This document shows, one piece after another, positions 16,702 through 25,759 of a stretch of 64,000 nt of DNA (the first letter of the stretch is position 1; each line of letters opens with the position of its first letter). The DNA comes from Natronococcus amylolyticus DSM 10524 (lineage in GTDB: Archaea; Halobacteriota; Halobacteria; Halobacteriales; Natrialbaceae): contig NZ_AOIB01000036.1 in NCBI RefSeq assembly GCF_000337675.1, forward strand, positions 17,763 to 81,762, read 5' to 3'. The position numbers were made by a program, and so were the translations under genes. The notes beneath the pieces are model-generated. The model ran no database searches, was not told the origin of the DNA, and saw nothing but the letters and a program-made list of their open reading frames with translations.

Positions 16702-17949
16702 ATGAACGAATCACGAAAACGCGAACCCGAAATCCAGTACGAGGACATCGAGCGAGCACGCGAGCGACTGACCGACGAGACGGTCGTCAAGCGCACGCCG
16801 ATCGAGCGCTCCACGTCCCTCGAGGAGCTGGTCGACGCGGAGGTCTACCTGAAGATGGAACACCTCCAGTGGACCGGCTCGTTCAAGACCCGCGGGGCGT
16901 ACAACCGGATCAGCCAGGCCGTCGCCGACGGCGCCGACGAGTTCGTCGCCGCAAGCGCCGGCAACCACGCCCAGGGCGTCGCGCTGGCTGCGACCAGGTG
17001 TGGCGCCGACTCGACGATCGTTATGCCGAGACATGCCCCCCAGGCGAAGATCGACGCCACCCGGAGCTACGGCGCGACGGTCGAACTCGTCGGCCAGGAC
17101 TTCCAGGAGGCGATGGCCCACGCGAAGGAGTACGCCAGCGAGGACGACGAGGTCGAGTTCGTCCACGCCTACGACGATCCCGCGATCGTCGCGGGACAGG
17201 GAACTCTGGGAATCGAGATGTACGAGGACCTCCCCGAGGTCGACACCGTCGTCGTCCCGATCGGCGGCGGCGGGTTGATAAGCGGGATCTCCACGGCGCT
17301 CGACCACCTCTCACCCGAGACGCGAGTCGTCGGCGTCCAGGCGACAGGCGCCGAGACCGTCCACGAGAGCCTCGACAAGGGCGTCCCGGTGACGCTCGAC
17401 GACGTCGATACGATCGCCGACGGGATCGCCACCGGTGGGATCTCCGAACTGACGCTGGGGCTCATCGAGGAACACGTCGACGAGGTCGTCACCGTCACCG
17501 ACTCCCAGATCGCCCGCGCGATCTTGCTGTTGCTCGAGCGAGCGAAGCAGGTCGTCGAGGGCGCGGCCGCGGCGTCGGTCGCGGCGCTGCTGAGCGACGA
17601 TCTGGATGTCACGGGCGAGACCGTCATGCCGCTGCTGTGTGGCGGCAATCTCGACATGACGATGCTGCAGACGGTGTTGATCCACGCGCTCACCGGCCGA
17701 GGCCAGATCCTGCGCCTGCGCGTGAAGATCGACGACATGCCGGGGAAGATGAACGAGCTCTCGGGGATCATCGCCCACCACGGAGCGAACATTCAGACCG
17801 TCCGCCACGACCGCGCGGTCGAATCGCTGAACGTCGGCGAGGCCTACCTCGTCTTCCAGATCGAGACGAGCGGGATCGAACACGCCGCCGCGATCATCGA
17901 CAGCATCGAAGCGGAGGGGTACGACGTCGAAGACGTCAACCGCGAATAA
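16702..17949 (+). CDS. Serine/threonine dehydratase with C-terminal ACT domain
   Basis: A 415-residue fold type II PLP enzyme. The PLP lysine is K62 in GSFKTRGA, the phosphate-cradle glycines are in PIGGGGLISG at about residues 186-195, and an ACT domain begins near residue 335 (RLRVKIDDMPGKMNELSGI). The family deaminates threonine to 2-oxobutyrate or serine to pyruvate. Next to dehydrogenases that yield glycine and methylene-tetrahydrofolate, and with glyA nearby, serine deamination to pyruvate is the likely role. It follows copy 2 of the dehydrogenase by 17 bases. Confidence 0.88.
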   Translation: MNESRKREPEIQYEDIERARERLTDETVVKRTPIERSTSLEELVDAEVYLKMEHLQWTGSFKTRGAYNRISQAVADGADEFVAASAGNHAQGVALAATRCGADSTIVMPRHAPQAKIDATRSYGATVELVGQDFQEAMAHAKEYASEDDEVEFVHAYDDPAIVAGQGTLGIEMYEDLPEVDTVVVPIGGGGLISGISTALDHLSPETRVVGVQATGAETVHESLDKGVPVTLDDVDTIADGIATGGISELTLGLIEEHVDEVVTVTDSQIARAILLLLERAKQVVEGAAAASVAALLSDDLDVTGETVMPLLCGGNLDMTMLQTVLIHALTGRGQILRLRVKIDDMPGKMNELSGIIAHHGANIQTVRHDRAVESLNVGEAYLVFQIETSGIEHAAAIIDSIEAEGYDVEDVNRE

Positions 17950-18148
17950 GCGGAGACGCCCTCGCACCGAACACGATTTGCGAACGCTACGGGCGACGAT
18001 AGCAGACGCCCGTCGAACCAACACGAACGTGAGATACTAACACGCATGATACGCCAGCGTACCGAGCGAACGGGACGACGCATCGAACGACGAACCGAGC
18101 GAGCGGGCCGAGACCCGGATCGACCCGGAGACAGAAGGGTGAGAGCGC

Positions 18149-19789
18149 GTGGCCGGCTCTGAGTCGACCGGGCCGCTGGCGCGATTCGCCGAGGAACTCG
18201 ACGTCGCCGTCTTCACCGTCGGCTTCGTCATCGCGGCCGTGTCGGTACTGGCGTTCGTGATTCGGCCCGAGGCCGCGTCGAGCCTGATGGCCGACGCGAA
18301 CGACGTTCTGTGGACCGCCGCCGGCTGGTGGTACCTGGTCGCGATGTTTATCCTCGTCGCGTTCGTCGGCTTCCTCATCTTCGGGCCGTGGGGAAACATC
18401 AAACTCGGCGACGACGACGAACGGCCGGAGTTTGCCTTCCCGGCGTACTTCGCGATGCTGTACTCCGCCGGAATCGCTGCCGGAATCGTATTCTGGGGGC
18501 CCGCCGAGGCCATTTTCCACTACGACGCGGTATCGCCGTTCGTCGACGCCGAGTCCCAGTCCTCCGGCGCCGCGGTCAGCGCGATCCAGTACACCTTCTT
18601 CCACTGGGGCGTCTCCGCGTGGACCGCCTACGTCGTCATGGCGCTGCCGATCGCGTACTTCGCGTATCGGTACGACGCGCCGCTTCGGATCTCGACGGTG
18701 ATCGCACCGTGGGTCGGCCTCGAGAATCTCGACAGCCCGCTCGCGAAGTCGATCGACATCCTCGCGGTGTTCGCCACGATCGGCGGCGTCGCGACGACGC
18801 TCGGGCTGGTCGGAAGCCAGTTCCTCGTCGGCATCGAGTGGACCACCGGTGCCAGCGTCGGCGACGCGGGTACCGTGGTGGTGATAACCGGCCTCACGGT
18901 CGCGTTCACGATCTCCGTCGCGCTCGGGGTTCGAAAGGGGATCCGACGGCTCTCCTACTTCAATATGGGGCTGTTCGCGCTCGTGACCGTCGCGACGTTC
19001 CTGCTCGGACCCACGACCCAGATCATGTCGATGGGGACCCAGGCGCTCGGCGCCTACATCAACCAGTTCATCACGATGAGCTTCTACACTGGATCCGGCG
19101 CCACGGGAGGTGCGGGCGTCGCGGAGTGGGTCGGCGACTGGACGATCTTCTACTGGGCCTGGTGGTTCTCCTGGACGCCGTTCGTCGGCCTCTTCATCGC
19201 GCGGATCTCACGGGGCCGAACGGTCCGGCAGGTCGCCGTTACGGGCGTGATCGCCTCGACCGGAATCACGGTTCCCTGGTTCGCAACGATGGGCGGAACG
19301 GCGATCTTCCTCCAGGGAAACGATCGGGCCGACATCCTCGCTGTCGTCAGTGAACTCGGCGAGGCGGGGTCGGGCTACCCGCTGTTCGAGGCGCTCCCGC
19401 TGGGCGGCGTGTTGACCGTCCTCTTTCTGGTGCTCGTGACGACGTTCCTGATCACGTCGGCCGACTCCTCGACGCTCGCACTCGGCATGCTGACCACCGG
19501 CGGCGTCGAGGAGCCCTCGACGATCAACCGCGTCATCTGGGGCTTTCTCATCGGGGCGCTGGCCTCCCTGCTGATGGTTACCGGTGGCGTCGACGCGCTT
19601 CAGCAGGCCGCGATCATCACCGGCGGCCCGTTCTCGATCATCGCTCTGCTCGCCGTGATCTCGATGATGTCCGCGTTCGGAGCTCGCAGACCGCTGTTCC
19701 TCCGCGAGGAGGACGACGTCTCGCTCGGCTCGACCGACCTCGAGGGAACCCGCACGGAACCCGAGACCGCGGATCCGTCCGACGACTGA
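18149..19789 (+). CDS. BCCT-family betaine/choline/carnitine transporter
   Basis: A 546-residue polytopic carrier. The tryptophan-rich BCCT signature is clear (FYWAWWFSWTPFVGLFIARISRGRT-like, shown in part as WAWWFSWTPFVGLF), with the expected twelve helices and a hydrophilic C-terminal tail. These carriers import quaternary ammonium compounds with Na+ or H+. It starts at GTG 18149 behind GGGTGA at good spacing. Its position beside the demethylation genes suggests it brings in the betaine they consume, though osmoprotection is possible too. Confidence 0.9.
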   Translation: MAGSESTGPLARFAEELDVAVFTVGFVIAAVSVLAFVIRPEAASSLMADANDVLWTAAGWWYLVAMFILVAFVGFLIFGPWGNIKLGDDDERPEFAFPAYFAMLYSAGIAAGIVFWGPAEAIFHYDAVSPFVDAESQSSGAAVSAIQYTFFHWGVSAWTAYVVMALPIAYFAYRYDAPLRISTVIAPWVGLENLDSPLAKSIDILAVFATIGGVATTLGLVGSQFLVGIEWTTGASVGDAGTVVVITGLTVAFTISVALGVRKGIRRLSYFNMGLFALVTVATFLLGPTTQIMSMGTQALGAYINQFITMSFYTGSGATGGAGVAEWVGDWTIFYWAWWFSWTPFVGLFIARISRGRTVRQVAVTGVIASTGITVPWFATMGGTAIFLQGNDRADILAVVSELGEAGSGYPLFEALPLGGVLTVLFLVLVTTFLITSADSSTLALGMLTTGGVEEPSTINRVIWGFLIGALASLLMVTGGVDALQQAAIITGGPFSIIALLAVISMMSAFGARRPLFLREEDDVSLGSTDLEGTRTEPETADPSDD

Positions 19790-20013
19790 GCGGGCGTCGC
19801 GCCGCTCGTCCCGTTCGCTCGGCTTCCTCCCGACCGCAAGAACTCGAACGGCGAGTACGGCGAGTGCTCTCGAGAGTCCCTTCCTGAGCGAAAAGGCCGA
19901 TGCGATACCGCCAACGTGTCGTCGATCCCACCGCCGAGATGTGCTCGAGTTTGTCTTGCCATCGACGGTCTGGCTCCGAACGGTGTTTCGTCGAGAGAAA
20001 ACGGGCCGTTGTG

Positions 20014-21264
20014 CTACTCGTAGATCGGGTATGCCGTACAGAGTTCGTCGACCTGTGAGGCCACACGATCGGTGACACCCTCGTCGTCAGGCGCGTCGAG
20101 TACGTCGACGATACAGTCGGCGACGGTCTCCATCTCCGCCTCCTCGAGCCCGCGCGTGGTGAGCGCCGGCGTGCCGACGCGGATCCCGCTCGTGACCATC
20201 GGCGATCGGGTCTCGCCGGGAACGGTGTTCTTGTTGACGATGATGCCGGCGTCGCTCAGCAGCGACTCGGCTTGCTTGCCCGTGAGGTCGGGATGGGAGT
20301 CCCGGAGGTCGACCAGCAGGAGGTGTTTGTCGGTGCCGTCGCTGACCAGCGAGAGTCCTCGCTCGACGAAGACATCGGCGAGTCGCTTCGCGTTCGCGAC
20401 GACCTGTTCGGCGTACTCGTCGAACGCGTCGGTTCGAGCTTCCGCGAAGCCGACGGCCTTGCCGGCGACGTTGTGCATCAGCGGGCCGCCCTGCGCGCCG
20501 GGGAACACCGCCGAGTCGATGTCGTCGGCGAACTCCTCGTCGCACATGACGATCCCGCCCCGCCCCGCGCGGATCGTCTTGTGCGTGCTCCCGGTGACGA
20601 ATTCGGCGTGTTCGACGGGCGAGGCGTGGACGCCGGCCGCGACGAGCCCGGTTACGTGAGCGATGTCCGCCAGGTGGAGCGCGTCGACGGCGTCGGCGAT
20701 CTCCGCGATTCGCTCGTACTCGAACTCGCGGGGGTACGCCGAAGAACCGCTGACGATCAGCTCCGGATCGGTCTCGCGAGCCTGCCGCTCGAGGTCGTCG
20801 TAGTCGATGTAGCCGGTGTCGGGATCGACCTCGTACTGGTCGACGTCGTAGAGCTGTCCGGAGAAGTTGACGCTGTGGCCGTGGCTCAGATGGCCGCCGT
20901 GAGACAGCGACAGCGAGAGGATGCTGTCGGCGGGCTCGAGGACGGCAAAGTAGACGCTCATGTTCGCCTGGGTCCCGCTGTGGGGCTGGACGTTGACGTG
21001 GTCCGCGCCGAAGAGCGCTTTCGCCGACTCGATCGCGTCCTCCTCGACCGTGTCGACGTGCTGGCAGCCGCCGTAGTACCGGCCGCCGGGGTAGCCCTCG
21101 GCGTACTTGTTCGTCAGCGCGCTGCCCTGGGCCTCGAGGACGGCCTCCGAGACGTGGTTTTCCGAGGCGATCATGCCGAGCGTCGACTCCTGTCGATCGC
21201 GTTCGCGGTCGATGGCCGTCGCTACGCTCGGTGAGATGCTGTCGAGTGGCTGGTCGAACGCCAT
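20014..21264 (-). CDS. glyA: Serine hydroxymethyltransferase
   Basis: A 416-residue PLP enzyme interconverting glycine plus methylene-tetrahydrofolate with serine. The PLP lysine is K229 in STHKTIRAGRGG, the same number as in the E. coli enzyme. N-terminal IASENHVS, YAEGYPGGRYYGG and HVNVQPHSGTQAN are all standard. In this island it can combine the glycine and the one-carbon unit released by demethylation. It is convergent with the BCCT gene and followed upstream by purU on the same strand, 163 bases away. Confidence 0.96.
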   Translation of the reverse strand: MAFDQPLDSISPSVATAIDRERDRQESTLGMIASENHVSEAVLEAQGSALTNKYAEGYPGGRYYGGCQHVDTVEEDAIESAKALFGADHVNVQPHSGTQANMSVYFAVLEPADSILSLSLSHGGHLSHGHSVNFSGQLYDVDQYEVDPDTGYIDYDDLERQARETDPELIVSGSSAYPREFEYERIAEIADAVDALHLADIAHVTGLVAAGVHASPVEHAEFVTGSTHKTIRAGRGGIVMCDEEFADDIDSAVFPGAQGGPLMHNVAGKAVGFAEARTDAFDEYAEQVVANAKRLADVFVERGLSLVSDGTDKHLLLVDLRDSHPDLTGKQAESLLSDAGIIVNKNTVPGETRSPMVTSGIRVGTPALTTRGLEEAEMETVADCIVDVLDAPDDEGVTDRVASQVDELCTAYPIYE

Positions 21265-21427
21265 ACTACGAGTAGCGAGAACCCGGAGTAAGTATCTTGC
21301 GAGCGTGAGTGTTCAAACACAATACGTAAGATGAATGATCGTGCGTGGTACGACCGAGGACGAAAGTGGACGACTCTCGGGCGAGGTCGACGGACGTAGG
21401 TCGCGGAGCGAAAGAACGAAATCGACG

Positions 21428-22405
21428 TCAGTCGTCGGCAACGGCCGTCCCCTCGCGGTCGTCGGCGACGAGCGACTCGCGCTCGTCGACCGGGGCCTCG
21501 GGGTTGGCCCGATCCAGCGCTGCGGGTGCGCCGAGCTGAGTCGCATCCCGGTCCGGTTTCTCGACCATGGCCCGGCCGTCACCGATGACGAGTTCGTCCT
21601 CGAGGTGGAGCTCGATCGCCTCGAGCAGGGCCTCGGCCTCGAGGGGCTGGCCGCGCGCCTTGAGGTCGGCCTCGGCCGCGTCGGCGGGAACGTTGAACGC
21701 GCGCTGGGTGATGATCGGTCCCTGATCGAGATCTGTGGTCACGTAGTGGGCGGTGACGCCGGCGACCCGGACCCCCTTCTCCAGGGCCTGGCGGTAGGCC
21801 GCAGCGCCGGGGAACGCCGGCAGGAGGCTCGGGTGGACGTTGATAATGCGATCCTCGTACCGGAAGACGACCTCCGGGGAGAGGATCTGGATGTACCTGG
21901 CCAGCGCGACGAGGTCGGTGTCGTACTCCGCGAGCAGCTCCAGGAGCTCGTCCTCGTCGGGCGAGCCGCTCTCGTCGCCGACGTCGTGGAACGGGACGTC
22001 GTACTCCGCGGCGAGGGGACGCAGATCATCGTGGTTTCCGATGACGACGCCGATATCCGCATCGAGTTCGCCCTCGTCCCAGGCCTCGAGTAACGCCTCC
22101 AGACAGTGGCTCTCCTTCGTGACCAGGACGGCGATCGACTGGTCGTCGCAACTCGAGGGGAAGCGTACCCGAACGTCGGCGTCGAACTCGTCGCCGAGTG
22201 CCTGCAGCTCCGATCGCAGGACCGACTGCGAGACGGTCATTCCATCGGTGTCGACCCGGGCGTTCACCCGGAAGGTGCCGTCGCGGACGGCCTGATCTAG
22301 CTCGAGCAGTTCGACGTTACGATCGTAAAGCGCGGTGGTCAGCTCCGCGAGTACTCCCGACTCGTCCGTCCCGATAAGGGTGATCTCGGTGCTCTCGCGG
22401 GTCAT
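21428..22405 (-). CDS. purU: Formyltetrahydrofolate deformylase
   Basis: A 325-residue protein with an N-terminal ACT domain (residues 1 to about 80, TEITLIGTDESGVLAELT) and a formyltransferase-fold hydrolase domain holding NVHPSLLPAFPG and HYVTTDLDQGPII with the catalytic His/Asp set. It splits 10-formyl-tetrahydrofolate into formate and free tetrahydrofolate, relieving a one-carbon overload. The frame is open upstream, but the stretch before MTRESTE is Arg/Ala-rich non-coding sequence. A C-terminal acidic tail of about 40 residues is extra. Confidence 0.92.
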   Translation of the reverse strand: MTRESTEITLIGTDESGVLAELTTALYDRNVELLELDQAVRDGTFRVNARVDTDGMTVSQSVLRSELQALGDEFDADVRVRFPSSCDDQSIAVLVTKESHCLEALLEAWDEGELDADIGVVIGNHDDLRPLAAEYDVPFHDVGDESGSPDEDELLELLAEYDTDLVALARYIQILSPEVVFRYEDRIINVHPSLLPAFPGAAAYRQALEKGVRVAGVTAHYVTTDLDQGPIITQRAFNVPADAAEADLKARGQPLEAEALLEAIELHLEDELVIGDGRAMVEKPDRDATQLGAPAALDRANPEAPVDERESLVADDREGTAVADD

Positions 22406-22934
22406 CGCTGCCGATTCCCTCCGTCGTCGGCGTTTACTCGCTGCTGGCGCTGCTGGCGCTGCAGTCGCTCCTCGCCTCGAGGGGCCTGCCTGTAGTGTGA
22501 CATCTACTGACGTAGTTCCGGTTCGCCGATAATGAACGTTGGCTCTCCTGAAATCACCGAGAGAGGATGTGCTTCGGAACGCTCGTCGTTTTCGGTATCT
22601 GATAGCTTGTGAACCGACGGAGGTCACCGAACAGGACCGACACGGGTTTGGTATCGACCGCAGTCGCCTCCTTCACTCTCGAGAACAGTACTGAACCCGA
22701 CGCTAAACTTCTGGATGTTTATTAAACTGGATAGAGCCAGGAGGCCAAGTGACCTATTCTGCAGGGAAGATACCACAATAGTAGTTAAGTTTTACAACAC
22801 CTGAGGTCGGCCACGAGGAACGATCGGCTCCGAGCCAACCGCGTTCGCACACCGAACGCTGTGGATCCGCCAGCGGGCTCGAGGCGGACCCAGCCACCCA
22901 GTACGCATATAGTCGCCGTCGTCGAACGCTGTCC
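22406..22934. other. Intergenic region at the edge of the AT-rich island
   Basis: About 530 bases without a convincing gene. Near 22436-22462 there is a short GCTGCTGGC-type tandem repeat directly upstream of purU. Base composition drops toward AT in 22700-22800. It probably carries the purU promoter and the start of an accessory region. Confidence 0.4.
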
Positions 22935-23135
22935 ATGGATACGGACCGGTTACTCGAACTCGTTCCCCACTACGTTGCGATGCTACTGCTGGTGTTTCTC
23001 GTGCTCGGTATCGTGCGAACGCTCGTCGGCGACGTTGGCTTCTGGGTCGATCTCGCGATCATCTTCGTCCTCGTCTTTCTGTATCGGCCCGCCGTTCAAG
23101 CCCTCGGTATTGCTCCCAGCGCGTGGGAGGAGTGA
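22935..23135 (+). CDS. Small membrane protein
   Basis: A 66-residue protein starting MDTDRLLELVPHYVAM with two hydrophobic helices (about 13-30 and 36-50), then a short tail ending AWEE. No family is recognised. GC content is still chromosomal here. Confidence 0.5.
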   Translation: MDTDRLLELVPHYVAMLLLVFLVLGIVRTLVGDVGFWVDLAIIFVLVFLYRPAVQALGIAPSAWEE

Positions 23136-23959
23136 GACAGCTCGAGGGGACGGAAATTCGTCTGCGCCCGTCCTCCGGTTTCCGGGCGACACGGACAAAA
23201 CGGTGAAGCCTCGGGGTCGTTCGAGAGAGCTTCGCTCTCCCGTGACTGAGCGGAGCGAAGCTAAGCGGGAACGAAGTTCCCGCGAGGCCAGCGGAACGTA
23301 CGTCCCGCCAGACTCCGCGAGGTCCGCGAGACCTCCGGTCTCGCTTGATGACGAGAATCTACGATTCCCGAACCACTTGGCCCCCGAGGTACTCCACCTG
23401 CCGAGACGGTACCGGATACGAAACGGACGTCGGAAGCGACTGTCCCCTAACGTGCCGCTCGGATCGCGCCGGTCGCAGCATCGTTATCGACCGACATCCG
23501 TCGTGTGTACTCGTTCTCGGATTCGATAGACGGTAATCGTATCGAGCACCGGATGAAGTACCACGCTAAGAAACGAGCCGACGGCAGCGGCCAGTCAGGG
23601 AGCGTAGAAGCGGACGGACGAGAGTCCGGTACCGTGGAAGAACCGCCGACAGAGATCTCCGTCTCGAGACGGTTCGATACGGCCGCCGCGATCAGCGCAC
23701 CCGAAACCGCCACTGCGAAGCCGCAATCACCTCGAGCCGGGGTACCTTGGGATTGATCCACGAGGATCGGCGCAGAACTTCGGAGGATGGATTTTGACAA
23801 ATCACCAAAATAGTGATGTTTCTATATTCGGACATACGTGATTGGTAGGGAATGAAACCGATTAACACCAGTTCTGAATCAAAGACAATCAGAATGTGAT
23901 GTAGGTGAGTGAATGGAAGTGGAGGAAACTTATTAGTGATAGAGTTATAACTATTACAT
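23136..23959. other. Long gene-poor region with hairpin cluster
   Basis: About 820 bases. The first 200 carry the hairpin cluster listed separately. Around 23530-23760 the minus strand gives short hydrophobic peptides in two frames (for example GFAVAVSGALIAAAVSNRL then LSVVLHPVLDTITVYRI), which could be a decayed membrane gene, but I cannot name it. From about 23790 the sequence becomes AT-rich and non-coding up to the next small gene. Confidence 0.4.
23225..23344. repeat. Cluster of short perfect hairpins
   Basis: Four inverted repeats occur in 120 bases. 23225-23239 is a 6-bp stem with loop TTC. 23265-23283 is an 8-bp stem GCGGGAAC with loop GAA. 23291-23308 is an 18-base near-palindrome around ACGTACGT. 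23326-23344 is an 8-bp stem GCGAGACC with loop TCC. All are visible directly. They could be terminators, an RNA structure, or a genomic repeat family. Confidence 0.7.
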
Positions 23960-24178
23960 ATGAGTCAGAACAAATCTGACGGTGGGAAATTCGTTGCTTC
24001 AATTCACCGCTCAATACTTGGTGCGCTACTTGCAATAGCCGGAATTGTAGGTCTCGCTGGGGTAATGGAAGCGGTTACCGGAGGGCATCTGTTGTTTGGT
24101 GTTGTTGGAATCGTAGTTGCTGGAATCGCAGTCTATTGGATATATTACCTGTTTATGGAAGGTTTGCAAGAACGGTAA
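23960..24178 (+). CDS. Small two-helix membrane protein
   Basis: A 72-residue protein starting MSQNKSDGG with two glycine/valine-rich transmembrane helices (about 18-38 and 45-66) and a short charged end (MEGLQER). AT content is much higher than in the flanking chromosome. No family is recognised. Confidence 0.55.
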   Translation: MSQNKSDGGKFVASIHRSILGALLAIAGIVGLAGVMEAVTGGHLLFGVVGIVVAGIAVYWIYYLFMEGLQER

Positions 24179-24243
24179 GACAGATTGCTATCTACAGATG
24201 CGAACTGGACAATATTTATCAATTCTCAAACTGACACTATTGT

Positions 24244-24420
24244 ATGGGAAGTTCGGGCGAGTCAGATCGACGCATTATCTTTTTCAGCGTAGCTATGGCC
24301 ATCGCTGGAGGTGCCATGCTAGTGAGGATTCTACAGGGTGATGGTGATGTTTGGGCAACAATCAGTGTGATTGGGGCATTTGTAGTGGTGGCAATAGGGG
24401 TATATCAGTTTGCGTATTAA
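24244..24420 (+). CDS. Small two-helix membrane protein, 58 residues
   Basis: An open frame of 58 codons, MGSSGESDRRIIFFSVAMAI onward, ending VYQFAY and TAA. It has two hydrophobic helices (about 11-29 and 39-56), an arrangement like that of the preceding small gene 65 bases upstream, so the two may be related or act together. It has no recognisable family. Confidence 0.5.
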   Translation: MGSSGESDRRIIFFSVAMAIAGGAMLVRILQGDGDVWATISVIGAFVVVAIGVYQFAY

Positions 24421-24518
24421 TATCTATGAGATTGAACAGTACGTCCTTGTTTCCTACATAACAGATTTCGCTTTGCTAATCATGGAAACCGACACTGCCG
24501 ACGCTGATCAGTACCTTA

Positions 24519-25253
24519 TCACAGCTTCTTGTATGTAAGATCTTTTGAAGACACATATTCACGAATCAGTTCACCAAGTTCCCAAGTGCGATGTACGTCT
24601 GCTAAATTATGCTGAAGTATCGGAAGGAATTCTTCGCGTTTGTAGTGCTCAACAGCACTCCCAGAGTCCTCGAACGGATCATACGGCTCGCCCTGATACC
24701 AAATGTGATCCACACTTTCGGAAGTAGTCTCTATCGGAACCTGATCAACTTCATTGAACAAGATTTCATGCGATCCGACGAGCGTATTTACATCTGAGCC
24801 ATTACCGTAGGCGGTGTGTTGCGTGTTGAGACGTTTTTTGACTGGTTCAAACACATCTGCGAATTGGAGGTTGTTGAATACCCAGTTGAGATCGTTCTTG
24901 ATACATCGAGTGCGTAGAAATGGAAGGTCAAAGCCACCAGACCATGAGTCCGCATTGTACGCAATGATCCGATTGTAGTCTCTATCGAACTTCTCAAAGA
25001 TGATTTTCTGTAATGCTTTCAGAAGATGCCGTTCATTTTCTACTACGGTCACTGAAATGGGAACGCCTCCGCTTACACTTTCAAGTCGTTGTTCGCTTTC
25101 CTGAGACGACAGTGTACTTCCATCAGTATTGATTACGAGTTCTGCTCGTCCTGTCGGGAACCAAAACCCGGAGACCGTGATCTGGTCTGACCACCCGAAC
25201 CCTGTTGTTTCGATGTCCCATGCGACGTGTGTCCGATCTATTTCTTGAATCAT
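24519..25253 (-). CDS. DEDD-type 3'-5' exonuclease (RNase H fold)
   Basis: A 244-residue protein with exonuclease motifs I (WDIETTGF, D13 and E15), II (IIAYNADSWSGGFDLPFL, with N100 and D109) and III (HNLADV, D219), in the order of DnaQ/polymerase proofreading and YprB-like RNase_H_2 nucleases. It acts on nucleic acid 3' ends; no polymerase domain is attached. An in-frame TTG at 25283 is an alternative start. It lies in the AT-rich island near an Orc1/Cdc6-type protein, consistent with a plasmid- or virus-derived replication or repair gene, or a defence nuclease. Confidence 0.75.
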   Translation of the reverse strand: MIQEIDRTHVAWDIETTGFGWSDQITVSGFWFPTGRAELVINTDGSTLSSQESEQRLESVSGGVPISVTVVENERHLLKALQKIIFEKFDRDYNRIIAYNADSWSGGFDLPFLRTRCIKNDLNWVFNNLQFADVFEPVKKRLNTQHTAYGNGSDVNTLVGSHEILFNEVDQVPIETTSESVDHIWYQGEPYDPFEDSGSAVEHYKREEFLPILQHNLADVHRTWELGELIREYVSSKDLTYKKL

Positions 25254-25390
25254 CACAACTGTATCATCAGGAAGAGATAACAAAACAGACGGGGCGAAAT
25301 TTCCGGAAGATCAAGCATGTACCTACAGTATCTCATCACCAATATTCAGTGCAAAGCTGAAATCTGTCGAAAAGGAGATGGGTTAAAGAT

Positions 25391-25621
25391 CTATTTGAAA
25401 TGTTCTTTAATTTGATCGTAGTATCCCAAAACCGTCAAACACCCCAGTATAATACTCCCCGTGCTAACTAGTGTTCCTACGATTGGTCTTCGAAGTCTCC
25501 GTGATCCCATGGGTTCCAATGACAAAGGGTTACCGTGGACGAAGATAAGATACAACAGGAGTACCACCCCTATGAGAATCATATAGACACCATAGGTTTT
25601 GTCCCCTTCCAAACTAACCAT
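25391..25621 (-). CDS. Small membrane protein
   Basis: A 76-residue protein, MVSLEGDKTYGVYMI onward, with two hydrophobic helices (about 10-28 and 48-67) separated by a basic loop (GSRRLRRP). It is the third small two-helix membrane protein in this island. Function unknown. Confidence 0.55.
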   Translation of the reverse strand: MVSLEGDKTYGVYMILIGVVLLLYLIFVHGNPLSLEPMGSRRLRRPIVGTLVSTGSIILGCLTVLGYYDQIKEHFK

Positions 25622-25759
25622 ATTTAATATATGAATTCAACATTTAAAAGTATGAGGTTTTAAACAGGACTGTTGCTCTATGTGATATATTCGTATGTTT
25701 TCTTCTTCAGCAATTATCTATGTCCGACAGCAAGGACACACATTTTCAGTTATCACTGG

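Noticed and set aside
14957..16759. 600-codon minus-strand frame opposite dehydrogenase copy 2
   Set aside because: Mirror of the dehydrogenase coding sequence; no motif and wrong codon-position bias.
22436..22465. GCTGCTGGC-type tandem repeat upstream of purU
   Set aside because: Too short to be a satellite or regulatory array; likely chance in GC-rich sequence.
23447..23800. Possible 117-residue gene on the minus strand in the AT-rich transition
   Set aside because: Hydrophobic pieces occur in two frames and no continuous protein makes sense; treated as possible decayed sequence.
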